Assembly (NCBI RefSeq): GCF_052044135.1
Contig: NZ_JBQDYF010000013.1
Coordinates: forward strand, 32,122 to 96,121
Direction: 5' to 3'
Source: Salinisphaera sp052044135
Lineage (GTDB): Bacteria > Pseudomonadota > Gammaproteobacteria > Nevskiales > Salinisphaeraceae
Length of the DNA stretch: 64,000 nucleotides
This document shows positions 16,294 to 23,907 of the stretch, one piece after another. The position numbers and the translations under genes are program-made. How positions within the stretch are numbered: the stretch's first letter is position 1; the number at the start of each line of letters is the position of its first letter. The notes beneath the pieces are model-generated. The model was not told the DNA's origin. It did no database searches and saw only the letters and a program-made list of their open reading frames with translations.

Positions 16294-17985
16294 CTAGAAC
16301 GCCGCCCGCCGATAACGCCGATAGCGCGGGAACCAGAAGTTGCGCTCCACCGACGCCCGGATCGCCTCGTCGGAAGACGACAGGGCCACGCCATCCTTCT
16401 GTGCCTGCTTGGCGACGGCAAATGCGAGCGCCTTGGACAGATCACGCACATCGGACAGCGCCGGCAACAGGGCCCCGGTGTCCGAGTGGGCCAGCGGCGA
16501 GTTCTCGGCCAGCGCGCGCGAGGCGGCCATCAGCATTTCGTCGGTCACCTTCCAGGCATTGGCCGCGATCACGCCGAGCCCCACGCCGGGGAAGATATAG
16601 GCGTTGTTGCACTGGGCGATGGGAATCGTGCGGCCGTTGATCTCGACGTCGTCGAAGGGGCTGCCGGTGGCGACCAGCGCATCGCCGTCGGTCCAGGTCA
16701 GGATTTCTTCCGGGGTGGCTTCCACGCGCGAGGTCGGGTTCGACAGCGGCATCACGAACGGATGCTTGCACTGGCTGTGCATCTGCTTGATGACCTTCTC
16801 GGAGAACAGGCCGCGCTGACCGGACACGCCGATAAGCACGGTCGGCTCGGCGTTCTCCACCGTCGTCATCAAGGCCTCGTCGCCGAGATCGCCCGACCAG
16901 TCCGACAGATCGGCCTTGTTCTGGGCCAGTTTCCGCTGGAAGTCGTAGAGACTGTCCATGTCGTCGGTCAGCAGGCCCAACTTGTCGATCATGAAAATAC
17001 GCTGGCGCGCCTCGGCGTCCGACAGCCCCTCGTCGACCATGGCCACGATGATCTGCTCGGCGATGCCGCAGCCGGCCGAACCGGCGCCGACGAACACGAT
17101 GCGCTGGTCGGAGACCTTTTCCTTTTTCGCCTTGCAGGCGGCCAGCAGCGAGCCGACGCAGATCGCCGCGGTGCCCTGGATATCGTCGTTGAAGCAGCAG
17201 ATTTCATCGCGATAGCGCTTGAGCAGCGGGTTCGCGTTGGTCTGGGCGAAATCCTCGAACTGCAGCAGGATTTTCGGCCAGCGCCGCTTGACCGCCTGAA
17301 CGAACAGATCCACGAACTCGGCGTAGGCCTCGCCGGAAATCCGTTCGTGGCGCCAGCCCATGTACATCGGATCGTCCAGCAACTGCTGGTTGTTGGTGCC
17401 CACATCCAGCACCACCGGCAGCGTATAGGCCGGCGACACACCCCCACAGGCGGTGTACAGCGACAGCTTGCCGATCGGAATCCCCATGCCGCCGATGCCC
17501 TGATCGCCCAGACCCAGAATGCGCTCGCCATCCGTGACCACGATCACGCGCACGTTGTCCTTGGTGGCACTGCGCAGCATGTCGTCCATGCGATGGCGAT
17601 CGGGGTAGGAAATGAACAGCCCGCGGTGATTGCGATAGATCTCGGAGAACTGCTCGCAGGCCTCGCCGACGGTCGGCGTGTAGATGATCGGCATCATCTC
17701 CTCGAGATGCTCCTCCAGCAGACGGAAGAACATGGTCTCGTTGTCATCCTGAATGCCGCGCAGGTAGATATGCTTGTCCAGCGCCGTGTCGCAGGCCTTG
17801 TACTGCTTGTAGGCGCGCTCGACCTGTTCCTCGATGGATTCGACGTTCTGCGGCAGCAGACCGATCAGGTTGAAGTCGACCCGCTCATCGGCCGAGAAGG
17901 CGCTGCCCTTGTTCAGAAGCGGCATTTCGAGCAGCGTCGGGCCGGCGTAGGGGATGTAGAGCGGGCGTTTTTCGCGATCGGTCAT
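16294..17985 (-). CDS. maeA: NAD-dependent malic enzyme
   Basis: About 563 residues, as in E. coli MaeA (565). It starts MTDREKRPLYIPYAGPTLLE. Family landmarks include PIIYTPTVGEACEQFS, VVTDGERILGLGDQGIGGMG and the nucleotide-binding IVFVGAGSAGCGIAEQI. It oxidatively decarboxylates malate to pyruvate in the cytoplasm, linking the TCA cycle to gluconeogenesis or acetyl-CoA supply. The ATG at 17985 is preferred over one seven codons upstream because it matches the usual MaeA N-terminus. Confidence 0.95.
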   Translation of the reverse strand: MTDREKRPLYIPYAGPTLLEMPLLNKGSAFSADERVDFNLIGLLPQNVESIEEQVERAYKQYKACDTALDKHIYLRGIQDDNETMFFRLLEEHLEEMMPIIYTPTVGEACEQFSEIYRNHRGLFISYPDRHRMDDMLRSATKDNVRVIVVTDGERILGLGDQGIGGMGIPIGKLSLYTACGGVSPAYTLPVVLDVGTNNQQLLDDPMYMGWRHERISGEAYAEFVDLFVQAVKRRWPKILLQFEDFAQTNANPLLKRYRDEICCFNDDIQGTAAICVGSLLAACKAKKEKVSDQRIVFVGAGSAGCGIAEQIIVAMVDEGLSDAEARQRIFMIDKLGLLTDDMDSLYDFQRKLAQNKADLSDWSGDLGDEALMTTVENAEPTVLIGVSGQRGLFSEKVIKQMHSQCKHPFVMPLSNPTSRVEATPEEILTWTDGDALVATGSPFDDVEINGRTIPIAQCNNAYIFPGVGLGVIAANAWKVTDEMLMAASRALAENSPLAHSDTGALLPALSDVRDLSKALAFAVAKQAQKDGVALSSSDEAIRASVERNFWFPRYRRYRRAAF

Positions 17986-18157
17986 GGCGTCGGATGCGGG
18001 CGGCAATGAATGGGGTGCCTAGGATAACCTCTCTGCCCGGCTTGGCCACCCGGCCCAGCACAACAATCAACGCCCCGGTTCATCGTTGCGACAGCCGGCG
18101 CCGCCGACTATGGCCGGACCGTACAATGCCGTACGTCGCCCGCCAGCCTCCGTTTCG

Positions 18158-19930
18158 ATGTCGATCCATGCCCTGATCACGCTCGTGGTGCTGACCGCCG
18201 TTCTGGTCACGCTCGCCCTCAGTTCGCTCGGCGCCGATCTGGTGCTCATGGCCGGCCTGGTGGTGCTGCTGGTGTTCGGCATCGTCTCCCCGGCCCACGC
18301 CTTGTCGGGTTTTTCCAACCCCGGGGTCGTGACCATTGCCGCGTTGTACATCGTGGTGGCCGGGCTGCGCGATACCGGGGCCACCGAATTACTCATCGGC
18401 CGCCTGCTCGGCCGCCCGCGTTCGATCCGCCATGCCCAGGCCCAGGTCATGCTGCCGACCACGCTGATGAGCGCATTTCTCAACAACACCCCGGTGGTGG
18501 CCGCGCTGATTCCGGTGATCGGCGACTGGGCCCGCAAGTACCAGTTGCCGGTATCGCAACTGCTCATGCCGCTGAGCTTTGCGGCGATTCTCGGCGGCAC
18601 CTGCACGCTGATCGGCACCAGTACCAACCTGGTGGTGAATGCACTACTGATCCGCCAGACCGGCCACGGCCTGGGCATGTTCGAACTGGCCTGGATCGGC
18701 CTGCCGATCGCGCTCGCCGGTCTGGCGCTGATCATCGGCGCCAGTCGCTGGCTGATCCCCGACCGCCGCACACCGGCCGCCCAGCTCGACAATCCGCGCG
18801 AATACAGCGTGGAGATGATCGTGGCCGCCGACGGTCCGTTGCCGGGCCAGACCATCGAACAGGCCGGTCTGCGCCACCTGCCCGGCATGTTCCTGGCCGA
18901 GATCGAGCGCGACGGCGCGCTGCTGCCGGCGGTCTCGCCGCGCCAGCCGCTGGCGGCGCACGACCGGCTGGTGTTCGTCGGCATCGTGGATTCGGTGGTC
19001 GAACTGCAGCGCATCCGCGGGCTGATGCCGGCCACCGAGCAGATCTTCAAGCTGGACAGCCCGCGCCGCGCCCGCGTGCTGATCGAAGCCGTGGTATCGC
19101 CGAGCTGCCCGCTCATCGGCTCGAGCATCCGCGCCGGCGGTTTCCGTACGCGCTATAACGCGGTGGTGCTGGCCGTGGCCCGCGACGGCGAGCGGGTCCG
19201 GGCCAAGATCGGCGACATCGTGCTCCGCCCCGGCGATACGTTATTGCTCGAAGCCCGGCCCGCCTTCGTGGCCCAGCAACGCCATTCGCGCGATTTCTTC
19301 CTGGTCAGCCAGATCGAGAACTCGCAACCGCCCCAGCACCACAAGGCCTATACCGCGATCGCCGTGCTCGCGGCCATTGTGCTCAGCGTGGCGTTCGGGC
19401 TGATCGATATTCTGGAGGCCTCGTTACTCGGCGCCGGCGCGGTGCTGGCCTCGCGTTGCAGCACGGCGGAAGCCGCGCGGCGTGCGATCGACTGGCCGCT
19501 GCTGGTGGCGATCGCCGCGGCCATCGGCATGGGCGAGGCAGTGCAGAACACCGGGCTCGCCGCCGACCTCGCGCAGGCCCTGACCCACCTGGCCGGCCAA
19601 GGCACCCACGAAACGCTGGCCGCCCTGTTCATCACCACGGTGGTCATCAGCGCCGTGATTACCAACAACGCCGCCGCCGTGATCGTGTTTCCGGTGGCCG
19701 TATCGCTCGCCCACGGCGCGGGCGAGAACGTCATGCCGTATGTGATCACGGTGGTGATCGGCGCCTCGGCGAGTTTCCTCACGCCAATCGGCTACCAGAC
19801 CAACCTGATGGTATACGGTCCGGGCGGCTACCGCTTCATCGACTTCGTCCGTCTCGGCCTGCCGCTGACCGCGATCATCGGCGCGCTCACCGTGGTGCTC
19901 GTGCCGATGATCTGGCCCACCGGCGGCTGA
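18158..19930 (+). CDS. SLC13-family permease with central TrkA_C domains
   Basis: About 590 residues with the layout of a two-part divalent anion:Na+ symporter. A first membrane half carries LNNTPVVAALIPV and GGTCTLIGTSTNLVV. Two regulatory TrkA_C-like domains occupy the centre (about residues 200-380). A second membrane half has the matching TNNAAAVIVFPVA and ASFLTPIGYQTNLMVYG. Such proteins carry sulfate, di- or tricarboxylates or similar anions; TrkA_C types often carry sulfate or other oxyanions. The ATG at 18158 begins just before the first helix. The gene is divergent from maeA and ends 13 bp from convergent betA. Confidence 0.88.
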   Translation: MSIHALITLVVLTAVLVTLALSSLGADLVLMAGLVVLLVFGIVSPAHALSGFSNPGVVTIAALYIVVAGLRDTGATELLIGRLLGRPRSIRHAQAQVMLPTTLMSAFLNNTPVVAALIPVIGDWARKYQLPVSQLLMPLSFAAILGGTCTLIGTSTNLVVNALLIRQTGHGLGMFELAWIGLPIALAGLALIIGASRWLIPDRRTPAAQLDNPREYSVEMIVAADGPLPGQTIEQAGLRHLPGMFLAEIERDGALLPAVSPRQPLAAHDRLVFVGIVDSVVELQRIRGLMPATEQIFKLDSPRRARVLIEAVVSPSCPLIGSSIRAGGFRTRYNAVVLAVARDGERVRAKIGDIVLRPGDTLLLEARPAFVAQQRHSRDFFLVSQIENSQPPQHHKAYTAIAVLAAIVLSVAFGLIDILEASLLGAGAVLASRCSTAEAARRAIDWPLLVAIAAAIGMGEAVQNTGLAADLAQALTHLAGQGTHETLAALFITTVVISAVITNNAAAVIVFPVAVSLAHGAGENVMPYVITVVIGASASFLTPIGYQTNLMVYGPGGYRFIDFVRLGLPLTAIIGALTVVLVPMIWPTGG

Positions 19931-19943
19931 GCCGGGCCGCGGC

Positions 19944-21608
19944 TCAGCGTTGACTGTGCTGCCAGTTCTCGGGCCGATACCAGGCCTTGTCCTCGACGAT
20001 CGGCGTGCGGCCGCGCACCGCGTCGGCGATCTTCTCGGCGATCATGATGGTCGGCGCATTGAGATTGCCGGTGGTGATGCGCGGCATGATCGAGGCATCG
20101 ACCACACGCAGCGATTCAACGCCATGCACCCGGCCCTCACCGTCGACCACAGCTTCGTCGTGATGGCCCATGGCACAGGTCCCCGACGGGTGGTAGGCGG
20201 ACTCGCCCATCCGGCGCACCCAGGCATCGATCTCGTCGTCGGACTGCACCTCGGGGCCCGGGCCGAGCTCCTTGCCGCGATAACGGTCGAACGGCTTCTG
20301 CTCGATGATCTCGCGGGTCAGGCGGATCGAATCGCGCATTTCGCGCCGATCGCGCTCGGTGGCCATGTAGTTGAACACGATCTTCGGCGCGGCCTTGTAG
20401 AACGACGAGGCCAGCGTGACCTCGCCGCGCGACTCCGGCCGCATCGGCCCGACGTGGGCCTGGAAACCATGGCTGGTCGCCTTGGCACTGCCGTCGTAGG
20501 ACACGGCCATCGGCAGGAAGTGATACTGGATGTTCGGATATTCGACGCCCGGCTCGCTGCGGATGAAGCCGCCGGATTCGAAATGGTTGGTCGCGCCCAG
20601 GCCCTTGCGCGTGAGCAGCCACTGGGCACCGATCCTGCCCATGGCCGTCGCGCTCTGCGCCGAATACAGCGTGATCGGTTCCTTGCACTCGTACTGAACG
20701 TAGACTTCCAGATGATCCTGCAGATTCTGGCCCACGTTCGGATTCTCGTGCACCGGCGTGATGCCGTGCGCCCGCAACTGATCCACCGGGCCGATGCCCG
20801 AGAGCATGAGGATCTGCGGCGAATTGATCGCGCCCGCACACAGCAGCACTTCGCGCTCGGCCTCGACCCTGGAGCGCGTGCCGAGATGATCGACCTCGAT
20901 GCCGACCGCCTTCTTGCCGTCCATCAGGATCTTGCGCGTATACGTACGCGTCATCACCGTCAGGTTCGAACGCCGCATCACCCCGCCGCGCAGATAGGCG
21001 TTGGCGGTGGACCAGCGCACGCCGTCCTTGGTGGTCATGAACATCGGGCCCACGCCTTCCTGCTGGAAGCCGTTCATGTCTTGGGTGTAGGGATAACCCG
21101 CCGCCATGCCCGACTCGATGAAGGCGTGGTACAGCGGGTTGCGGCCCGGGCCGGTGGTGACGTGCAGCGGGCCGCCGGCGCCGTGATAGTCGTTTTCGCC
21201 CTGATCGAAATCCTCGGCCTTGCGGAAATAGCCGAGCACATCCTTGTAGCGCCAGTCCTCCAGGCCAAAGTCGTTGGCCCAGCCCTCGAAGTCGAGCGCG
21301 TTGCCGCGCACATACGCCATGCCGTTGATCGAGGACGACCCGCCCAGCACCCGCCCGCGCGGGCAATGCATGACGCGGTTGTCCATGTGGGGATCGGCTT
21401 CGGTGTGATAATTCCAGCTGTAGGTATCGCCGTTCATGGGATAGGCGAACGCCGACGGCATGTGGATGTAGATGGAGCGATCCATCGGGCCGGCCTCGAC
21501 CAACAGCACCGAGACATCCTTGTCTTCAGAAAGCCGGTTGGCCATCACGGCACCGGCCGAGCCGGCACCGATGATCACGTAGTCGTATTTCTTCTTCGGG
21601 TTGCTCAT
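19944..21608 (-). CDS. betA: Choline dehydrogenase
   Basis: A 554-residue GMC-family flavoprotein. The FAD-binding IIGAGSAGAVMANRLSED is at the N-terminus, and GMC signatures GGSSSINGMAYVRG and GAINSPQILMLSGIGP are present. The C-terminal histidine region is HPSGTCAMG. It oxidises choline to betaine aldehyde at the membrane for glycine betaine synthesis, an osmoprotection pathway. It lies 151 bp downstream of betB on the same strand. Confidence 0.95.
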   Translation of the reverse strand: MSNPKKKYDYVIIGAGSAGAVMANRLSEDKDVSVLLVEAGPMDRSIYIHMPSAFAYPMNGDTYSWNYHTEADPHMDNRVMHCPRGRVLGGSSSINGMAYVRGNALDFEGWANDFGLEDWRYKDVLGYFRKAEDFDQGENDYHGAGGPLHVTTGPGRNPLYHAFIESGMAAGYPYTQDMNGFQQEGVGPMFMTTKDGVRWSTANAYLRGGVMRRSNLTVMTRTYTRKILMDGKKAVGIEVDHLGTRSRVEAEREVLLCAGAINSPQILMLSGIGPVDQLRAHGITPVHENPNVGQNLQDHLEVYVQYECKEPITLYSAQSATAMGRIGAQWLLTRKGLGATNHFESGGFIRSEPGVEYPNIQYHFLPMAVSYDGSAKATSHGFQAHVGPMRPESRGEVTLASSFYKAAPKIVFNYMATERDRREMRDSIRLTREIIEQKPFDRYRGKELGPGPEVQSDDEIDAWVRRMGESAYHPSGTCAMGHHDEAVVDGEGRVHGVESLRVVDASIMPRITTGNLNAPTIMIAEKIADAVRGRTPIVEDKAWYRPENWQHSQR

Positions 21609-21759
21609 GCGCTAGAAACCTCGTTTGAACCGGGCGTATCGATGATTCGCGTCAGATCGCGACGTAATCGTCGCAGCCCTCGCCGGGGCGCGTCGCCATC
21701 GACGACCCCGCGCGATCGCGGGGCCATGGCCGAACCACGCCCCGGCGCAACCGTACGCG

Positions 21760-23226
21760 TTAGTAGGGCGCTTCCACCGCACCGCGGGCAACGAACACAC
21801 TCTTGATCCGTGTGTAGTGCTCAAGCGCACGCCGGCTGTTTTCCTTGCCGATGCCCGAGCCCTTGATGCCGCCGAACGGCATCTCGATCGGCGTGATGTT
21901 GTAGTGGTTGATCCAGCAGATACCGGCTTCCAGCTCGCCGATCACCCGGTGGGCGCGCTCGAGATCACGCGTGAACAATCCGGCCGCCAGACCGAACTCG
22001 GTGTGGTTGGCGCGCTCGATCACCTCGGCCTCGTCGGTGAACGACAGCACGGACATCACCGGACCGAAGATTTCTTCGGTGACGATCTTCATGTCATCGC
22101 TGCAGGCGTCGAACACGGTCGGCTGGATGAACACGCCGTATTCGCAGCCGTCCACCGCGACCTGTTCGCCGCCGATCACCAGCTTCGCGCCGCCGGCCTT
22201 GCCGGCCTCGATATAGTCGAGCACGATCCGGCCGTGTTCGGGGCTGATCATCGGGCCGACGTCGGTCTCGGCATCGGCCGGATTGCCGATCCTGAGTTTT
22301 TTCACCCGGGCGACGAGCTTGTCAAGGAACGCCTCGCGCACCGATTCGTGCACGAATACGCGTGTGCCGTTGGTGCAGATCTCGCCCTGGGTGAAGAAGT
22401 TGGCCAGCAGCGCCCCGGACACGGCATTGTCGAGATCGGCGTCGTCGAAGATCACCAGCGGCGACTTGCCGCCGAGTTCCAGCGACACGGTCTTGAGCGT
22501 ACCGGCGGCATCCGCCATCACCTTCTTGCCCGTGTCCGCACCGCCGGTGAGCGAGATCTTGTCGATGCCGCGGTGGTTGGACATCGCCTGGCCGGCATCA
22601 CCGAAGCCCTGCACGATGTTCAGCACGCCGTCCGGCAGCCCCGCTTCCTTGGCCAGCTCGGCCAGACGCAGCGCCGAAAGCGGCGTCAGTTCGGACGGCT
22701 TGAACACCAGCGTGTTGCCGGCCGCCAGCGCCGGCGCCGACTTCCAGCAGGCAATCTGCAACGGATAATTCCAGGCGCCGATCGCGCCAACCACGCCGAG
22801 CGGCTCGGGCCGGGTATAGAAGAAGCCGCCGTCGACTTCCTGATATTCGCCCTGAATCGAGCTGGCCTGGCCGGCGAAGTATTCGAGGCAATCGGCGCCC
22901 GAATCGACGTCGGCTTCCGGCGTCTCGGCGATCGGCTTGCCGCCGTCCAGCATCTCCAGCCGCGCCAGTTCGTCGCGGTGCTCGCGCAGCAGGACCGACA
23001 ACCGATGCAGAATCCGCCCCCGCTCGACACCACTCATGGCCTTCCAGGGGCCGAGGGCGGCGCGTGCCGCGGCCACGGCGGCATCGATATCCGCCGCGCC
23101 AGCCTTCGCCACCTGCGCCAGCGACTCGCCGGTCGCGGGATTCACCGTTTCGAAGAATTCGCCCGATTCGGCTTCGACGTATGCGCCGTCGATCCAGAGA
23201 AGTTTCCGCTCGCCCGCTGCTGTCAT
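21760..23226 (-). CDS. betB: Betaine aldehyde dehydrogenase
   Basis: A 488-residue aldehyde dehydrogenase with the catalytic Glu in SLELGGKSPLVIFDDAD and Cys in FTQGEICTNGTRVFV. It oxidises betaine aldehyde to glycine betaine with NAD(P)+. Pairing with betA supports the assignment. It is the first gene of betB-betA. No betI repressor or betT transporter lies next to it, which differs from the usual gammaproteobacterial bet locus. Confidence 0.95.
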   Translation of the reverse strand: MTAAGERKLLWIDGAYVEAESGEFFETVNPATGESLAQVAKAGAADIDAAVAAARAALGPWKAMSGVERGRILHRLSVLLREHRDELARLEMLDGGKPIAETPEADVDSGADCLEYFAGQASSIQGEYQEVDGGFFYTRPEPLGVVGAIGAWNYPLQIACWKSAPALAAGNTLVFKPSELTPLSALRLAELAKEAGLPDGVLNIVQGFGDAGQAMSNHRGIDKISLTGGADTGKKVMADAAGTLKTVSLELGGKSPLVIFDDADLDNAVSGALLANFFTQGEICTNGTRVFVHESVREAFLDKLVARVKKLRIGNPADAETDVGPMISPEHGRIVLDYIEAGKAGGAKLVIGGEQVAVDGCEYGVFIQPTVFDACSDDMKIVTEEIFGPVMSVLSFTDEAEVIERANHTEFGLAAGLFTRDLERAHRVIGELEAGICWINHYNITPIEMPFGGIKGSGIGKENSRRALEHYTRIKSVFVARGAVEAPY

Positions 23227-23315
23227 GCCTACCTACCGTGCCTATGACCGTGGAAAACCGACAATATTAACATGCGCCCATGACCGTTCTCTTGCGCTGC
23301 AATCTGCCCGCGCCC

Positions 23316-23420
23316 GGGTTTTCAACATCGCCCGGGGATAAGCCTGTGGATAACATCGGGGAGAAGCATCCCAGCCACCGTGCAACGAAGCCCGGAGCGG
23401 AATGAACATTTTATGACCAG
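23316..23420. repeat. 106-bp repeat, copy 1 (contains a perfect DnaA box)
   Basis: The unit runs from GGGTTTTCAAC to TTTTATGACCAG. At 23345-23353 it contains TGTGGATAA, which read on the other strand is TTATCCACA, a perfect DnaA-box match. The order of conserved blocks (GGTTTT, AAGCCTGTG, GACCAG) is shared with the other two copies. Confidence 0.6.
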
Positions 23421-23482
23421 CGCGCAGGCAGCAATCGACGCACGGCAAAATGAGACATCGCACCCCGCCCGGGCTGCCCCCC

Positions 23483-23589
23483 GGGGTTTTGCACACGGGG
23501 CCTGAACAAGCCTGTGGACAGCTCGGTGACAAACGCCGGGAACGCCTGCGATACGGGGGCTGCGAACGGTTTGATCAAATCCTGACCAG
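23483..23589. repeat. 106-bp repeat, copy 2
   Basis: Same block order as copy 1, GGGGTTTTGCACA, AAGCCTGTGGACAG and CCTGACCAG, at nearly identical internal spacing. The DnaA-box-like core (23513-23521) is degenerate here. Confidence 0.6.
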
Positions 23590-23703
23590 ATCGCCATCGC
23601 CCCGGGCGCGAGCGCTGGCGGTGCCCCACACCGCGGCCGGCGACCGCGATCGGAACGGCTTGTCGCAGGAACGTGCATGCCCCGGCGCAAGGCGCTGAGC
23701 CGG

Positions 23704-23810
23704 CGCGCTTTTTCACAGACGCGCTGGACAAGCCTGTGTATAACTCTGTGGTAAACGCCGCAATCGCCGTCTCCACGCGCATTGCAGCGGACTGAGCAGT
23801 CCTTGACCAG
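23704..23810. repeat. 106-bp repeat, copy 3 (contains a DnaA box)
   Basis: Shares GCTTTTTCACA, AAGCCTGTGTATAAC, AAACGCCG and CTTGACCAG with copy 2 at equal spacing. TGTGTATAA at 23735-23743 is TTATACACA on the other strand, a consensus DnaA box. A weaker TGTGGTAAA lies at 23747-23755. Confidence 0.6.
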
Positions 23811-23847
23811 TCGCCGCCCGCGCGCGGCTTCGCGACCGCCGGACGCG

Positions 23848-23880
23848 AAAAACCCGCGACCGGCAACCGGCCGCGGGTTT
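23848..23880 (-). terminator. Intrinsic terminator of the mechanosensitive channel gene
   Basis: Reading leftward, a G/C-rich stem (ACCCGCG-x-CCGG paired with CCGG-x-CGCGGGT, 3-base loop) is followed by five T residues. It begins 28 bp after the stop codon at 23908. Confidence 0.8.
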
Positions 23881-23907
23881 GGCAGCACGACAACGACTAT
23901 GCCCGGA

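Larger units (their letters stand above)
23227..23907. other. 681-bp intergenic repeat field between betB and the mechanosensitive channel gene
   Basis: No credible gene is present. The region holds three divergent copies of an approximately 106-bp repeat (23316-23420, 23483-23589, 23704-23810) and a terminator for the channel gene (23848-23880). The betB promoter should lie at its left end, where TTAATAT (leftward) near 23263-23269 could be a -10 element. Confidence 0.55.

Noticed and set aside
16282..18009. Long open frame antisense to the malic enzyme gene, also seen antisense to the mechanosensitive channel, betA and others
   Set aside because: These are mirror frames produced by strong third-position G/C bias; their translations are His/Arg/Gly-rich and match no family.
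23316..23810. Replication origin, suggested by DnaA-box-like repeats
   Set aside because: No dnaA, dnaN, gyrB or AT-rich unwinding region is nearby, and only two of the boxes are good matches.
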